Made by a program: the position numbers and the translations under genes. A stretch of DNA of 64,000 nucleotides from Bradyrhizobium hereditatis (GTDB lineage: Bacteria; Pseudomonadota; Alphaproteobacteria; Rhizobiales; Xanthobacteraceae): assembly GCF_020329435.1 (NCBI RefSeq), contig NZ_JAGKJK010000013.1:1-64000 (forward strand). Reading direction: 5' to 3'. Positions 48,661 through 57,449 of this stretch are shown in pieces; position 1 is the stretch's first letter, and each line of letters opens with the position of its first letter. The notes under the pieces are model-generated. The model did no database searches. It worked only from the letters and a program-made list of their open reading frames with translations, and was not told where the DNA came from.

Positions 48661-48775
48661 CGTCATTGCGAGCGAAGCGAAGCAATTCACGCCTCAACGC
48701 GGAGATAGATGGATTGCTTCGTCGCTTCAGCGCAAAATTGCATCGCAATTTTGTCGCGAGCTCCTCGCGATGACG
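48661..48775. repeat. Dispersed palindromic repeat, family B, copy 1
   Basis: An imperfect inverted repeat of about 115 bp starting CGTCATTGCGAGCGAAGCGA and ending GCGAGCTCCTCGCGATGACG. Short GCAAAATTGCATCGCAATTT palindromic boxes lie in the middle. The same outer boxes occur at 51659-51741. It lies between the sugar dehydrogenase and cytochrome c genes. Open frames through it are accidental. Confidence 0.75.
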
Positions 48776-48795
48776 TCGGTGTCTGGAGTTGGCCG

Positions 48796-49362
48796 ATGCG
48801 CAAAACAATGACGATGCTGGCGTTCGCTTTGATCGCGGCCACAGCCAACGCCGAACCGATCGAACAACGCATCGCGCCATGCCTCGCCTGCCATGGCGAG
48901 AACGGCCAATCGCAAACCGAGAACACGCCCTCGCTGGGCGGCCAGCAGGCGCCTTATACGCTGATCCAGCTCTTCATGTTCCGCGAGAAGCTGCGCACCT
49001 TCGAGCCGATGAACGAGATGGCGAAGCCGCTGACCGACGACGATCTGCGCCTGTTCTCCGACTTCATTGCCAAAATGCCAAAGCCTGCTCCGCCAGGGGA
49101 AAATGTCGATCCAGCGCGGATGCAGCGCGGCCAGGCGCTGGTGCAGCAGCACCGCTGCGATACCTGCCACAACCCCGACCTGTCCGGGAAGGAGAACGTC
49201 CCGCGCATCGCCAACCAGCGCGAAGACTATCTTGCCAAGACGCTTACCGAATACAAGGACAACAGCCGCCACGGCTACGATGCCAGCATGGCCGACGTGA
49301 TGGCGCCGATTGCGGCAGACCAGATCGCCGATCTCGCCCATTACATTGCCCACGTGCGCTAG
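48796..49362 (+). CDS. Dihaem cytochrome c (c4/c5-like)
   Basis: A 188-residue secreted electron carrier. A signal peptide (MRKTMTMLAFALIAATANA) precedes two haem-binding motifs CLACH and CDTCH in two cytochrome domains. The first domain (about 20-105) ends near FSDFIAKMP, and the second has MADVMAPIAADQIADLAHY with a likely axial Met. The ATG at 48796 is chosen; an earlier in-frame ATG at 48709 lies within the repeat. Next to the PQQ sugar dehydrogenase, it is a plausible electron acceptor. A hairpin follows the stop. Confidence 0.9.
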   Translation: MRKTMTMLAFALIAATANAEPIEQRIAPCLACHGENGQSQTENTPSLGGQQAPYTLIQLFMFREKLRTFEPMNEMAKPLTDDDLRLFSDFIAKMPKPAPPGENVDPARMQRGQALVQQHRCDTCHNPDLSGKENVPRIANQREDYLAKTLTEYKDNSRHGYDASMADVMAPIAADQIADLAHYIAHVR

Positions 49363-49373
49363 CTTTAATCTCG

Positions 49374-49398
49374 CTCTCCCCGCGAAGAACGGGGAGAG
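49374..49398 (+). terminator. Hairpin after cytochrome c gene
   Basis: CTCTCCCCG (49374-49382) and CGGGGAGAG (49390-49398) form a perfect 9-bp stem with a CGAAGAA loop, 12 bases after the stop. No T-run follows; it may still end or stabilise the transcript. Confidence 0.5.
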
Positions 49399-49494
49399 GG
49401 AGATGGGGCCCGCTACTCCGAATTTCCGGACGGCTCCCCGCTGGCATTGCCGTTCGCCCGGCGCTACAAGGGCGGCAATCGGATGGAGTTTTGC

Positions 49495-50886
49495 ATGCAA
49501 GATCTATGGCGCCTGTCGGCTGCGGAAATGGCCTCGCTGATCAAGGCGAAAAAGGTCTCGGCGAACGAGGCGGCAACCGCGGCGCTGGCGCGGCTTGACG
49601 CGGTCAATCCCAGGATCAATGCCGTCGTCGACCACCGGCCCGAGGACGTCCTGGCACAGGCTTCCGCCGTCGATGCCGCGATCGGGCGCGGCGAAGACGT
49701 AGGTGCCCTTGGCGGCGTGCCTGTGACGGTGAAGGTCAATATCGACCAGCAGGGCTATGCCACCACCAACGGCTTAAGGCTGCAGCGCGACGCCATCGCG
49801 AAGAGCAACAGCCCGGTGATCGACAATCTCCGCAAGGCCGGCGCGGTCATTCTGGGGCGCACCAATTGTCCGGCCTTCTCCTATCGCTGGTTCACCTCCA
49901 ATCTCATCCATGGCGACACCAAGAACCCGCGCGATCCCGCGATCACGCCGGGCGGCTCGTCCGGTGGCGCCGGGGCTGCGGTTGCGGCCGGCATCGGGCA
50001 TATCGCGCACGGCACCGACATCGCGGGATCGATCCGCTATCCGGCTTACGCCTGCGGCGTGCACGGCCTGCGGCCGACCATGGGCCGCATCGCGGCATTC
50101 AACGCTGCGCTGCCCGAACGGCCAATCGGGCCACAGATCAGCGCGGTCTCGGGCCCGCTGGCCCGCACCATCGGCGACATCAGGATCGCGCTGGCGGCGA
50201 TGTCGGCGCGCGATTATCGCGATCCCTGGTGGGTGCCGGCGCCGCTGGAAAGCCCGGCGATGCCGAAGCGTGTCGCGATGTGCCTCAACCCTGACGGCCT
50301 CGATCCCGTCCCCGAAGTGAAGGCTGCGGTCACCGATGCCGGCAAGCGGCTGGAGCGGGCGGGATGGATCGTCGAGGAAATCACCGATACACCGCCGCTG
50401 CTCGAGGCCGCCGATCTCCAGACCAAGCTCTGGCTCGGCGACGGATATGAGGCGCAGCTCGAAGCCGCCGAGCGCGAAGGCGATCCCGGTGCGCTCGCCT
50501 GCCTGCGCGGCAATCGCGCCAAGGTGCATCCGTTCGACCTCTCGAAAGCGCTGACGCGGCGCGCGACCTTGACACGCGAATGGCTGGCATTCTTCGAAAA
50601 CTACGCCGTGCTGCTGATGCCGGTCTCCGGCGAATTGCCGTTCCCCGATCAGCTCGATCTCAGGGACGAGGCGTCGTTTGCGCGCGTCTGGCATGCGCAA
50701 TTGCCGCAGATCGCCATTCCCTTCATGGGGCTGCCCGGGCTAACCGTGTCGACCGGACTGGTCGGACGCGTTCCTGTCGGCGTGCAGCTGGTTTCCGGGC
50801 GTTACCGCGAGGATTTGTGTCTCGCTGCGGGCGAGGCAATCGAAGCCGGCGGAACGCCGTCGGCGGCGATTGATCCGGCGAGCTGA
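49495..50886 (+). CDS. Amidase (amidase signature family)
   Basis: A 463-residue AS-family amidohydrolase. The Ser-Ser-Lys triad is visible: Lys80 in VPVTVKVNIDQ, Ser155 in TPGGSSGGAGAAVAAG, and nucleophile Ser179 in GTDIAGSIRYPAYACG. MQDLWRLSAAEMASLI is the start, with GGAG 6 bases upstream; an ATG four codons earlier is possible. No signal peptide. The substrate cannot be told from sequence. It precedes the glutathione peroxidase gene by 12 bp. Confidence 0.9.
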   Translation: MQDLWRLSAAEMASLIKAKKVSANEAATAALARLDAVNPRINAVVDHRPEDVLAQASAVDAAIGRGEDVGALGGVPVTVKVNIDQQGYATTNGLRLQRDAIAKSNSPVIDNLRKAGAVILGRTNCPAFSYRWFTSNLIHGDTKNPRDPAITPGGSSGGAGAAVAAGIGHIAHGTDIAGSIRYPAYACGVHGLRPTMGRIAAFNAALPERPIGPQISAVSGPLARTIGDIRIALAAMSARDYRDPWWVPAPLESPAMPKRVAMCLNPDGLDPVPEVKAAVTDAGKRLERAGWIVEEITDTPPLLEAADLQTKLWLGDGYEAQLEAAEREGDPGALACLRGNRAKVHPFDLSKALTRRATLTREWLAFFENYAVLLMPVSGELPFPDQLDLRDEASFARVWHAQLPQIAIPFMGLPGLTVSTGLVGRVPVGVQLVSGRYREDLCLAAGEAIEAGGTPSAAIDPAS

Positions 50887-50898
50887 ACAGAGAGGACC

Positions 50899-51375
50899 AT
50901 GCCAGGCGTTTATGATTTCACGGCGCAGTCGCTTGCCGGTGAAGAAGTTCCGCTGAAGCGGTTCGAGGGGCAGGTGCTCCTGATCGTCAACACCGCGAGC
51001 GCCTGCGGATTTACGCCGCAGTATAAAGGCCTGGAGCAGCTGCATCGTGACTTCGCGCTACGCGGTTTTGCGGTGCTCGGCTTTCCCTGCAACCAGTTCG
51101 GCAGACAGGAGCCGGGCGATGCGAGGCAAATCGAGGAGTTCTGCGCAAGCAAGTATGACGTGACGTTTCCGATGTTCGCCAAGATCGACGTCAACGGTGC
51201 CCAAGCGCATCCGTTGTTCAACCATCTGAAGAACGCGAAATCGGGATTATTGGGACCATCGATCAAATGGAATTTCACCAAATTCCTGGTCGACCGGTCG
51301 GGCAGGGCGGTGGCGCGTTACGCGCCGACTGCGACGCCCGAAGGATTAAGAAAAGAAATCGAGGCACTGCTGTGA
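50899..51375 (+). CDS. Glutathione peroxidase, cysteine type
   Basis: A 158-residue thiol peroxidase reducing hydrogen or lipid peroxides. The peroxidatic Cys36 lies in NTASACGFTPQYKGLEQLH, replacing selenocysteine. The resolving-loop block GFPCNQFGRQEPG and the WNFTKFLVDRSG motif are intact. Cytoplasmic. It overlaps the next gene by GTGA, and AGAGAGGA precedes its ATG. Confidence 0.95.
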   Translation: MPGVYDFTAQSLAGEEVPLKRFEGQVLLIVNTASACGFTPQYKGLEQLHRDFALRGFAVLGFPCNQFGRQEPGDARQIEEFCASKYDVTFPMFAKIDVNGAQAHPLFNHLKNAKSGLLGPSIKWNFTKFLVDRSGRAVARYAPTATPEGLRKEIEALL

Positions 51376-51641
51376 GCGAGAACGACAAGTCGATGAGCGA
51401 CCAATTTCCCGACCGCCTCTCGGTCGATCCGAACAGCCCGTACTACAATGCCGACATCCTCGCGCGCGACGTCGGCATTCGCTTCAAGGGCATTGAGAAG
51501 ACCAATGTCGAGGAATATTGCATCAGCGAGGGCTGGGTGCGCGTCACCGCCGGCAACGCCAAGGATCGTCACGGTAACCCGCTGACGATCAAGGTGCACG
51601 GCCCGGTCGAGCCGTATTTCCGCGATAAGCCGAAGTCCTGA
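51372..51641 (+). CDS. DUF3297 family protein
   Basis: A short protein with the DUF3297 pattern DRLSVDPNSPYYNADILARD and GIRFKGIEKTNVEEYCISEG, ending in a beta-rich tail. Function unknown; it is usually a lone cytoplasmic protein. The GTG at 51372 (overlapping the peroxidase stop) gives 89 residues, and an ATG at 51393 (MSDQFPDRL) gives the more typical N-terminus. Co-translation with the peroxidase is likely. Confidence 0.85.
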   Translation: MSENDKSMSDQFPDRLSVDPNSPYYNADILARDVGIRFKGIEKTNVEEYCISEGWVRVTAGNAKDRHGNPLTIKVHGPVEPYFRDKPKS

Positions 51642-51658
51642 GGCGGGATCTCTCAGCC

Positions 51659-51741
51659 GTCATTGCGAGGAGCGAAGCGACAAAGCAATCCATGTCTCCG
51701 CCTGCGGTGCTATGGATTGCTTCGCTTCGCTCGCAATGACG
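51659..51741. repeat. Dispersed palindromic repeat, family B, copy 2
   Basis: An 83-bp inverted repeat from GTCATTGCGAGGAGCGAAGC to GAAGC-type TTCGCTCGCAATGAC. The arms are joined by CAATCCATGTCTCCGCC and TATGGATTG boxes that also pair. Its shape and termini match copy 1 at 48661. It lies 48 bp before the ancestral tarD start and may separate two transcripts. Confidence 0.8.
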
Positions 51742-51788
51742 GTGCGGAGCTCGCGCCGTACCCATTCTCGCCACTGAAAGTGACCACC

Positions 51789-52958
51789 ATGTCGGTCCGT
51801 ATCGTCGACGTCTGCGAGGTGACAAAACCGATCTCCTCGCCGATCCGCAACGCTATATCGACTTCACCAAGATGACGACGAGCCTCGTTGCCGTCGTCAC
51901 CGACGTTGTACGCGACGGCAAGCGCGTCGTCGGCTACGGCTTCAATTCCAACGGTCGCTACGGTCAGGGCGGGCTGATCCGCGAGCGCTTTGCGCCGCGC
52001 CTGAAGGAGGCCGACCCGAAGACTTTGCTCGACGCCAGCGGGGACAACCTCGACCCTGACAAGGTCTGGGCGGCGATGATGGCGAATGAAAAGCCCGGCG
52101 GCCATGGCGAGCGCTCGGTTGCCGTCGGCACCATCGACATGGCGGTGTGGGATGCGGTCGCGAAGATCGCCGGCAAGCCGCTGTTCCGCCTGCTCGCCGA
52201 GCGCCATGGCCGGGAAGCCAATCCGCGCGTGTTCGTCTACGCCGCCGGCGGCTATTACTATCCCGGCAAGGACCTGGCCGCACTGCGCGGTGAGATGCGC
52301 GGCTATCTCGACCGCGGCTACAATGTCGTGAAGATGAAGATCGGCGGCGCGCCGATGGCGGAAGACCGCGAGCGCATCGAGGCCGTGCTGAAGGAGATCG
52401 GCAACGAGGCGCAACTCGCCGTCCACGCCAACGGCCGCTTCGATCTGGAGACCGCAATCGCCTACGCCAAGATGCTGCGGGAATATCCGCTGTTCTGGTA
52501 CGACGAGGCCGGCGATCCCCTCGACTTTTCGCTACAGGCCGCGCTCGCCGAATTCTATCCCGCACCGATGGCGACCGGTGAAAACCTGTTCAGCCATCAG
52601 GATGCAAGAAATCTGATCCGCTATGGCGGCATGCGCCCTGATCGTGACTGGCTGCAGTTCGATTGCGCGCTGTCCTATGGTCTGTGCGAATACCAGCGCA
52701 CGCTGGCGGTGCTGAAGACATACGGCTGGTCGCCGAGCCGCTGCATCCCGCACGGCGGCCATCAGATGTCGCTCAACATCGCGGCCGGCCTCGGCCTTGG
52801 CGGCAACGAGAGCTATCCCGACCTGTTCCAGCCCTACGGCGGTTTTCCCGATGGCGTGCATGTCGAGAACGGTCATATCACCATGCCTGATCTCCCCAGC
52901 ATCGGCTTCGGGGGGAAATCCGATCTCTACGCGTGAGATGAAGGCGCTGGCGGCGTAG
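51789..52958 (+). pseudogene. tarD: D-tartrate dehydratase-like enolase-superfamily gene, two frameshifts
   Basis: Reads like the Bradyrhizobium TarD enzyme. The ATG at 51789 begins MSVRIVDVCEVTKPISSPIR, but a missing base near 51852 (ACGCTATATC for expected ACGCCTATATC) throws the frame off. The main frame then starts at an internal ATG, 51872 (MTTSLVAVVTDVVRDGKRVV), giving 354 residues. At the end, TACGCGTGA stops eight residues early: one extra base hides an in-phase ATGAAGGCGCTGGCGGCGTAG ending at 52958. In TarD numbering Lys184, Glu265 and His322 are kept, but metal ligand Asp213 is His (LAVHANGRF) and Glu239 is Asp (FWYDEAGD). It is probably a dead or altered gene; sequencing error at both ends cannot be excluded. 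Confidence 0.82.
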
Positions 52959-53079
52959 GGCTGGATGCCATAGGAAAGACCGGAATCAGCGGCCTGGACA
53001 GGGCGTTCGCCCTGCCGCCGATCGTGGATTTCCAGGCCGCCAGTTTACCGTTTATCCATCGTTGAAGGACGCCGCGATC

Positions 53080-54339
53080 TTGGCCAGCACGCTTCCCCAA
53101 CTCTCTCTCGCAAAGGACAAGATCCGGGTCTTGCTCCTTGAAGGTGTCAACGACAGCGCCGCGCAGATGATCGAGGCTGCCGGCTATTCCAACATGACAC
53201 GGCTGTCCAAGGCGCTCGAAGGCGATGCGCTGAAAGAAGCCATCAAGGGCGTGCATCTGCTCGGCATCCGCTCGCGCACGCAAATCACCAAGGATGTTCT
53301 CGACGCCGCGGACCGCCTGATTGCGGTCGGGTGTTTCAGCGTCGGCACCAACCAGGTGGACCTCGACGCCGCGCGCCGCAGCGGGATTCCGGTGTTCAAC
53401 GCGCCGTTCTCCAATACGCGCAGCGTGGCCGAACTTGTGATCGGCGAGATCGTCATCCTGCTGCGCCGGATCGTCGCGCGCTCCAACGCCGCCCATGAGG
53501 GCCGGTGGGACAAGTCGGCCGACGACAGCTATGAGGTGAGGGGCAAGACGCTCGGCATCGTCGGTTACGGCAATATCGGCTCGCAGCTCTCCAACCTCGC
53601 GGAAGCGATGGGCATGCGGGTGATTTTCTATGATCACACCGACAGGCTTCGTCACGGCAACACCGAGCCGACGGCGAGCCTGCATGAGCTCTTGGCGCAA
53701 AGCGACGTCGTGAGCCTGCATGTACCGGAAACTCCCGCCACGCACGGGATGATTGGGCGCGATGAGATTCGAGCGATCAAGCATGGGGCGTATTTCATCA
53801 ACAACAGCCGCGGCACGGTCGTGGACCTCGAAGCGCTGGCCGAGGCACTGCGCGAAAACAGGCTTCGCGGCGCCGCGGTCGATGTCTTTCCGGTCGAGCC
53901 GCGCTCGAACGTCGAGCGCTTCGTGTCGCCGCTGCAGGGGCTGGAGAACGTCATTCTGACGCCGCACATCGGCGGTTCGACCGAAGAGGCGCAGGAGCGA
54001 ATCGGCGCCGAAGTCGCGCGCAAGCTGATCGAGTACAGCGATTCCGGCTCGACCATGGGCGCCGTCAACTTCCCGCAGGTTCAATTGCCGACGCGGCCGT
54101 CAGGCACGCGTTTCATTCAGGTGCAGCGCAACGTGCCGGGCATGCTCGGGCGTTTGAACGAAGTGCTCGCGCGTCATGCCGTCAACATCGCCGCGCAATA
54201 TTACGAGACCGCCCACGACGTCGGCTACGTGGTGCTGGACGTCGATGCGTCTGCCGCCGACGGCCAGCGCGTGCTCGCCGACATCCGGGCGCTGGAAGGC
54301 ACCATCCGCGCCCGGTTGCTCTATGAGTACAAGGCCTGA
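53080..54339 (+). CDS. serA: D-3-phosphoglycerate dehydrogenase with ACT domain
   Basis: The first step of serine synthesis. The NAD site is GIVGYGNIGSQLSNLAEAMG, with AAVDVFPVEPRSN and the catalytic region LTPHIGGSTEEAQ containing the essential His. The C-terminal ACT domain (RFIQVQRNVPGMLGRLNEV, AAQYYETAHDVGYVVLD) suggests serine feedback regulation. TTG at 53080 (residue reading MASTLPQLSLAKDKIRVLLL) has GAAGGA about 11 bases upstream and fits the family N-terminus; TTG at 53062 is a longer alternative. It is downstream of the tarD remnant. Confidence 0.93.
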   Translation: MASTLPQLSLAKDKIRVLLLEGVNDSAAQMIEAAGYSNMTRLSKALEGDALKEAIKGVHLLGIRSRTQITKDVLDAADRLIAVGCFSVGTNQVDLDAARRSGIPVFNAPFSNTRSVAELVIGEIVILLRRIVARSNAAHEGRWDKSADDSYEVRGKTLGIVGYGNIGSQLSNLAEAMGMRVIFYDHTDRLRHGNTEPTASLHELLAQSDVVSLHVPETPATHGMIGRDEIRAIKHGAYFINNSRGTVVDLEALAEALRENRLRGAAVDVFPVEPRSNVERFVSPLQGLENVILTPHIGGSTEEAQERIGAEVARKLIEYSDSGSTMGAVNFPQVQLPTRPSGTRFIQVQRNVPGMLGRLNEVLARHAVNIAAQYYETAHDVGYVVLDVDASAADGQRVLADIRALEGTIRARLLYEYKA

Positions 54340-54364
54340 AGGCGCTGGCGGCTTGACACACGGT

Positions 54365-54517
54365 GTCATCGTCCGCCTTGTGCGCAATTGCGCACTGGGG
54401 CGGACGATCCAGTACGCCGCGGCTTCTCGGCTTATCTCTGACGTCGGCGAATACTGGATGCCCGCCGGAGCCTGTCATCGGGCTCGCCGAAGGCGAGACC
54501 CGGTGGCGGGCATGACG
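54365..54517. repeat. Dispersed palindromic repeat, family A, copy 3
   Basis: A longer member, 153 bp. The left part forms a nested hairpin: ATCGTCCGCC (54368-54377) pairs with GGCGGACGAT (54399-54408), and inside is the perfect palindrome GTGCGCAATTGCGCAC (54380-54395). The inverted ATCCAGTA/TACTGGAT boxes follow, then a right hairpin ending GGGCATGAC. It lies 25 bp after the serA stop, convergent with the GNAT gene, and probably ends both transcripts. Confidence 0.82.
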
Positions 54518-54550
54518 AGAGAGGTAATGGGTGCGATCGTAGGTCCACGA

Positions 54551-54979
54551 TCAGCCCTCGGCCAACAGCCCCTTGTCGATCGCCGATTGCCGGTTCCTGA
54601 AAATCGCCATCGCGGTCTTCATCCGCAGGAAGCCGAACTTCGCGTAGAACGGCTCGCGGCCGGCGACCGCATAGAGGATGATCTTCGCGTGCCCTTGTGA
54701 CTTGGCGAGCAGCCGTTCGATGATCTGTTTGCCGAGGCCTGTTCCCTGATGGCTCGGCAGCACCGCCACGTCGCAGAGATACGCGCAATCGCGTCCATCA
54801 GCCAGGACACGGCCGGCGCCGACGAGGCGGCCATTGTCGCGGGCAAAGCAACAGAACATGCTATTGCCGAAGACGATTTCCAGGTCGACCGCGTTCTTGT
54901 TGCCGAGCGGCGCTGCGCGATACAGCGCCTCCAACTCGCGCCAGTCCACGCCCTCTCGGCTATCGCTCCAGTCGATCAT
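54551..54979 (-). CDS. GNAT family N-acetyltransferase
   Basis: A 142-residue acetyl-CoA-dependent transferase. The acetyl-CoA loop is LPSHQGTGLGKQIIERLL (QGTGLGK), and the preceding strand is AYLCDVAVLP, with a C-terminal REPFYAKFGFLRM. Cytoplasmic. The substrate is unknown. It is upstream-facing next to, and in the same direction as, malonyl-CoA decarboxylase, from which it is separated by 41 bp. No operon partner explains its role. Confidence 0.87.
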   Translation of the reverse strand: MIDWSDSREGVDWRELEALYRAAPLGNKNAVDLEIVFGNSMFCCFARDNGRLVGAGRVLADGRDCAYLCDVAVLPSHQGTGLGKQIIERLLAKSQGHAKIILYAVAGREPFYAKFGFLRMKTAMAIFRNRQSAIDKGLLAEG

Positions 54980-55020
54980 CGCCGCATGAGTCCAATAAGG
55001 GTTACGAAAATAAAACGCGC

Positions 55021-56376
55021 CTACGACAGCCGCATATCCAGGAGCCGCCGTCCCTCGTTCTTCAGCAGCTTCTTCACCGCGCTGGAGGCCGCGATCTCGC
55101 CCTGGTTGGCGTAGGCCTCATGGTTCTTCTCGATGTCCTCGAGCCGGTAGAGATAATTGACCATGATACTTGCGGATTCGCGCAGGCCCTTGGGCGAGAG
55201 ATCGCCGAGCCAGTTGATCTTCTCCAGCCGTGCGCCGTTGCCGATATGGAAGCGGGCGACCGAATCGACCAACCGTCCCTTTGACGTGCGCGCTTTCAGG
55301 AAATAATGCGCGGCAAGCGGCTCCAGCACGGCGCGCAGTTGCGCGGTCAGTTCGGCATTTTCGAACCAGTCCGGCTTATCGAGGACTTCCAGCAGCGCCC
55401 GTTCCTCCTCACTGAGCGGAACGTCGTCGGCCTTCTTCAGCCATTGCATGAAGCCGGGCACCGGCGACAGCGTGATGAACGTATCGAGCTTCGGTAATTC
55501 GCGCCGCAATTCCTCGACCACCTGCTTGATCAGGAAGCTGCCGAAGGAAATGCCGCCAAGCCCCTTTTGCGTGTTCGAGATCGAATAGAATACGGCGGTG
55601 CGCGCGCGTTCGATCGGCACCGGCTGACGCTCGGCGGCAAGCAGCGGCGCGATCGCGGTCGGGATGGCCTCGGTCAGCGCCACCTCGACGAAAATCAGCG
55701 GCTCGTCGTTGAGCTGCGGATGGAAGAAGGCGTAGCAGCGGCGGTCGACCGGGTCGATGCGGCGGCGCAGATCGTTCCAGTCGCGGATTTCGTGCACGGC
55801 CTCGTAACGGATGATCTGTTCCAGAATGTTGGCCGGCGTCGACCAGTCGATCCTCCGCAGCACGAGAAATCCCCTGTTGAACCAAGAAGACAGTAGATGG
55901 ACCATGTCGCGGTCGAGCGCGGCCAAATCCTTGTTGCCCTTCATCAGGGAAAGCAGATCGGCGCGCATCGCCACGAGATCGCTGGTGCCGCCTGGCGCGC
56001 GGTTGAGCCGCCGGATCAGCTCCTGCCGCCGCGGCTCGGAAGCAAAGTGAAGGTCGCTGGCGTCAGAGTCGTTCGGCTGGTTGCGCCAAGTCTCGATTGC
56101 TTGCGACAACTTCTCACGGTCGGGCCCAAAGTCGCGGGCGATCGTCTCGAAGAAGGTCAGGCGTCCGGCGGGGTCGAGATCGTGGTAGCGGTCGAGCACA
56201 TCGCGCGCCATCGCCGTGCCGGACGCTTCGCCGCGGCCCGACAACAGCGCCTCGCATAATTCGATCAATTCCGACGCATCCTGACCATCGTCGGATGGTC
56301 CGCCGGCACGCCGAAGCAGCGTGCGGCCGCGCTCTGATATCGTGGCTAACAGATCGGAGAAGAAGGCATTGGCCAT
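55021..56376 (-). CDS. Malonyl-CoA decarboxylase
   Basis: A 451-residue enzyme releasing CO2 from malonyl-CoA to give acetyl-CoA. MANAFFSDLLATISERGRTL is chosen as the start; the 27-residue extension upstream is not family-like. The N-terminal helical region is followed by the C-terminal acetyltransferase-like domain with PLLAAERQPVPIERARTAVF, YSISNTQKGLGGISFG and TFITLSPVPGFMQWL, the latter near the conserved Ser/His site. It lacks a nearby matB/matC, so the malonate route is not complete here. Confidence 0.93.
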   Translation of the reverse strand: MANAFFSDLLATISERGRTLLRRAGGPSDDGQDASELIELCEALLSGRGEASGTAMARDVLDRYHDLDPAGRLTFFETIARDFGPDREKLSQAIETWRNQPNDSDASDLHFASEPRRQELIRRLNRAPGGTSDLVAMRADLLSLMKGNKDLAALDRDMVHLLSSWFNRGFLVLRRIDWSTPANILEQIIRYEAVHEIRDWNDLRRRIDPVDRRCYAFFHPQLNDEPLIFVEVALTEAIPTAIAPLLAAERQPVPIERARTAVFYSISNTQKGLGGISFGSFLIKQVVEELRRELPKLDTFITLSPVPGFMQWLKKADDVPLSEEERALLEVLDKPDWFENAELTAQLRAVLEPLAAHYFLKARTSKGRLVDSVARFHIGNGARLEKINWLGDLSPKGLRESASIMVNYLYRLEDIEKNHEAYANQGEIAASSAVKKLLKNEGRRLLDMRLS

Positions 56377-56460
56377 GTGGCGGGTCGAATCCAGCGGGGG
56401 TTTTGCGAACCTTAGACGGAATTTAGAATTGTGCCGATCACAATCAAGATCACCCAAGTC

Positions 56461-56561
56461 GTCATGCCCCGCGTATGCGGGGCATCCAGTACGCCGAGGC
56501 CTATCAATTGGTCGCTACGGTCTCTGGAATACTACATTACCCGATTTCGCGGGTAATGACG
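56461..56561. repeat. Dispersed palindromic repeat, family A, copy 2
   Basis: A 101-bp element with hairpin TGCCCCGC GTAT GCGGGGCA at its left and ATTACCCG/CGGGTAAT at its right, with GTCAT and ATGAC ends. The inner ATCCAGTA box is intact; its right partner is altered (AATACTACATT). It sits between the malonyl-CoA decarboxylase start and the end of the AraC gene. Confidence 0.8.
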
Positions 56562-56580
56562 ACAATACGATGTCATCGCT

Positions 56581-57390
56581 TCACGCCTTGCCGGCGAATT
56601 CCGTCGGTGTCTTGCCGGTGACCTGCCGGAAGGCGTGAGAGAACGCAGGGACACTGGCATAGCCCAGATCCGAGGCGAGCTGCTTGACGGAGACGCCGGC
56701 GTGCGTCGACAGTTTCTCGATCGCCGCTACAATCCGCGCGCGCTGGCACCAGCTCTTGAAGCTCAATTGCGTCTCCGACGAGAACAGCCGCGACAGCGTC
56801 CGCGCCGAGGTGCCGACCTCGCTCGCCAGGTTCTCGATTTCGTGGTCGGCAGTCGGGTCGGCGAGCACGATGTGGGCGGCGCGCCGGCAGCGCGGCTCAC
56901 GCGGCAGCGGGATGAAAGTCGCGGAATCCTCGGCGCGATCGAGCTCCATCATGGCGAGCCGCAGCAAGAGCGCGGTTCGCTCAGGGTCGCTGCGGTCATC
57001 GAACAAAGCGAGAATCGTCTGGTGCAGGAGCGGCGACACCCGCACCACGAATTCGGCCTCGAGACTGTGGCTGCGCACCTCGCGCCTCAGCCAGTCGAGC
57101 TCGAAGTAGAGCGTGCGCATCTCGATGTCGGCGAGCACGTCGATCGCATGTTCGGATAGTGCAGGGACCCACACCGCGCGGTCCGGCGGCACCAGCCAGC
57201 GGCCGTTCGGCGTCGTCACCTGCATGGTGCCCTTCGCCGCATAGACCAGTTGCGCCTCCCGGTGCATGTGGGTCTCGATCCGAAAGCCCTTCCGATAGCT
57301 GTTGGCGATCATGTGGATGCCGTCGCCGGTCGAGGTGCGGCGCCCGAGAATAGCGGCAATTGGCTTTTCGGCGATATTCATTGGCGACAT
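56581..57390 (-). CDS. AraC family transcriptional regulator
   Basis: A 269-residue regulator. The N-terminal cupin-like domain (HMHREAQLVYAAKGTMQVTTP) could sense a ligand. Two helix-turn-helix motifs form the C-terminus (ENLASEVGTSARTLSRLFSS and VSVKQLASDLGYASVPAFSH). It is divergent from the MFS transporter gene with 59 bp between the starts, so it likely controls that transporter. Met4 (MNIAEKP) is an alternative start. No operator was defined by eye. Confidence 0.88.
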   Translation of the reverse strand: MSPMNIAEKPIAAILGRRTSTGDGIHMIANSYRKGFRIETHMHREAQLVYAAKGTMQVTTPNGRWLVPPDRAVWVPALSEHAIDVLADIEMRTLYFELDWLRREVRSHSLEAEFVVRVSPLLHQTILALFDDRSDPERTALLLRLAMMELDRAEDSATFIPLPREPRCRRAAHIVLADPTADHEIENLASEVGTSARTLSRLFSSETQLSFKSWCQRARIVAAIEKLSTHAGVSVKQLASDLGYASVPAFSHAFRQVTGKTPTEFAGKA

Positions 57391-57449
57391 CCCGTCAGGA
57401 CTACCCCGTATAACCTATTTCGCAACATTGCGGGATTCGGGAATCGACC

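Noticed and set aside
48709..48795. Longer start of the cytochrome c gene inside the family B repeat
   Set aside because: The added residues come from the repeat and would bury the clear signal peptide starting at 48796.
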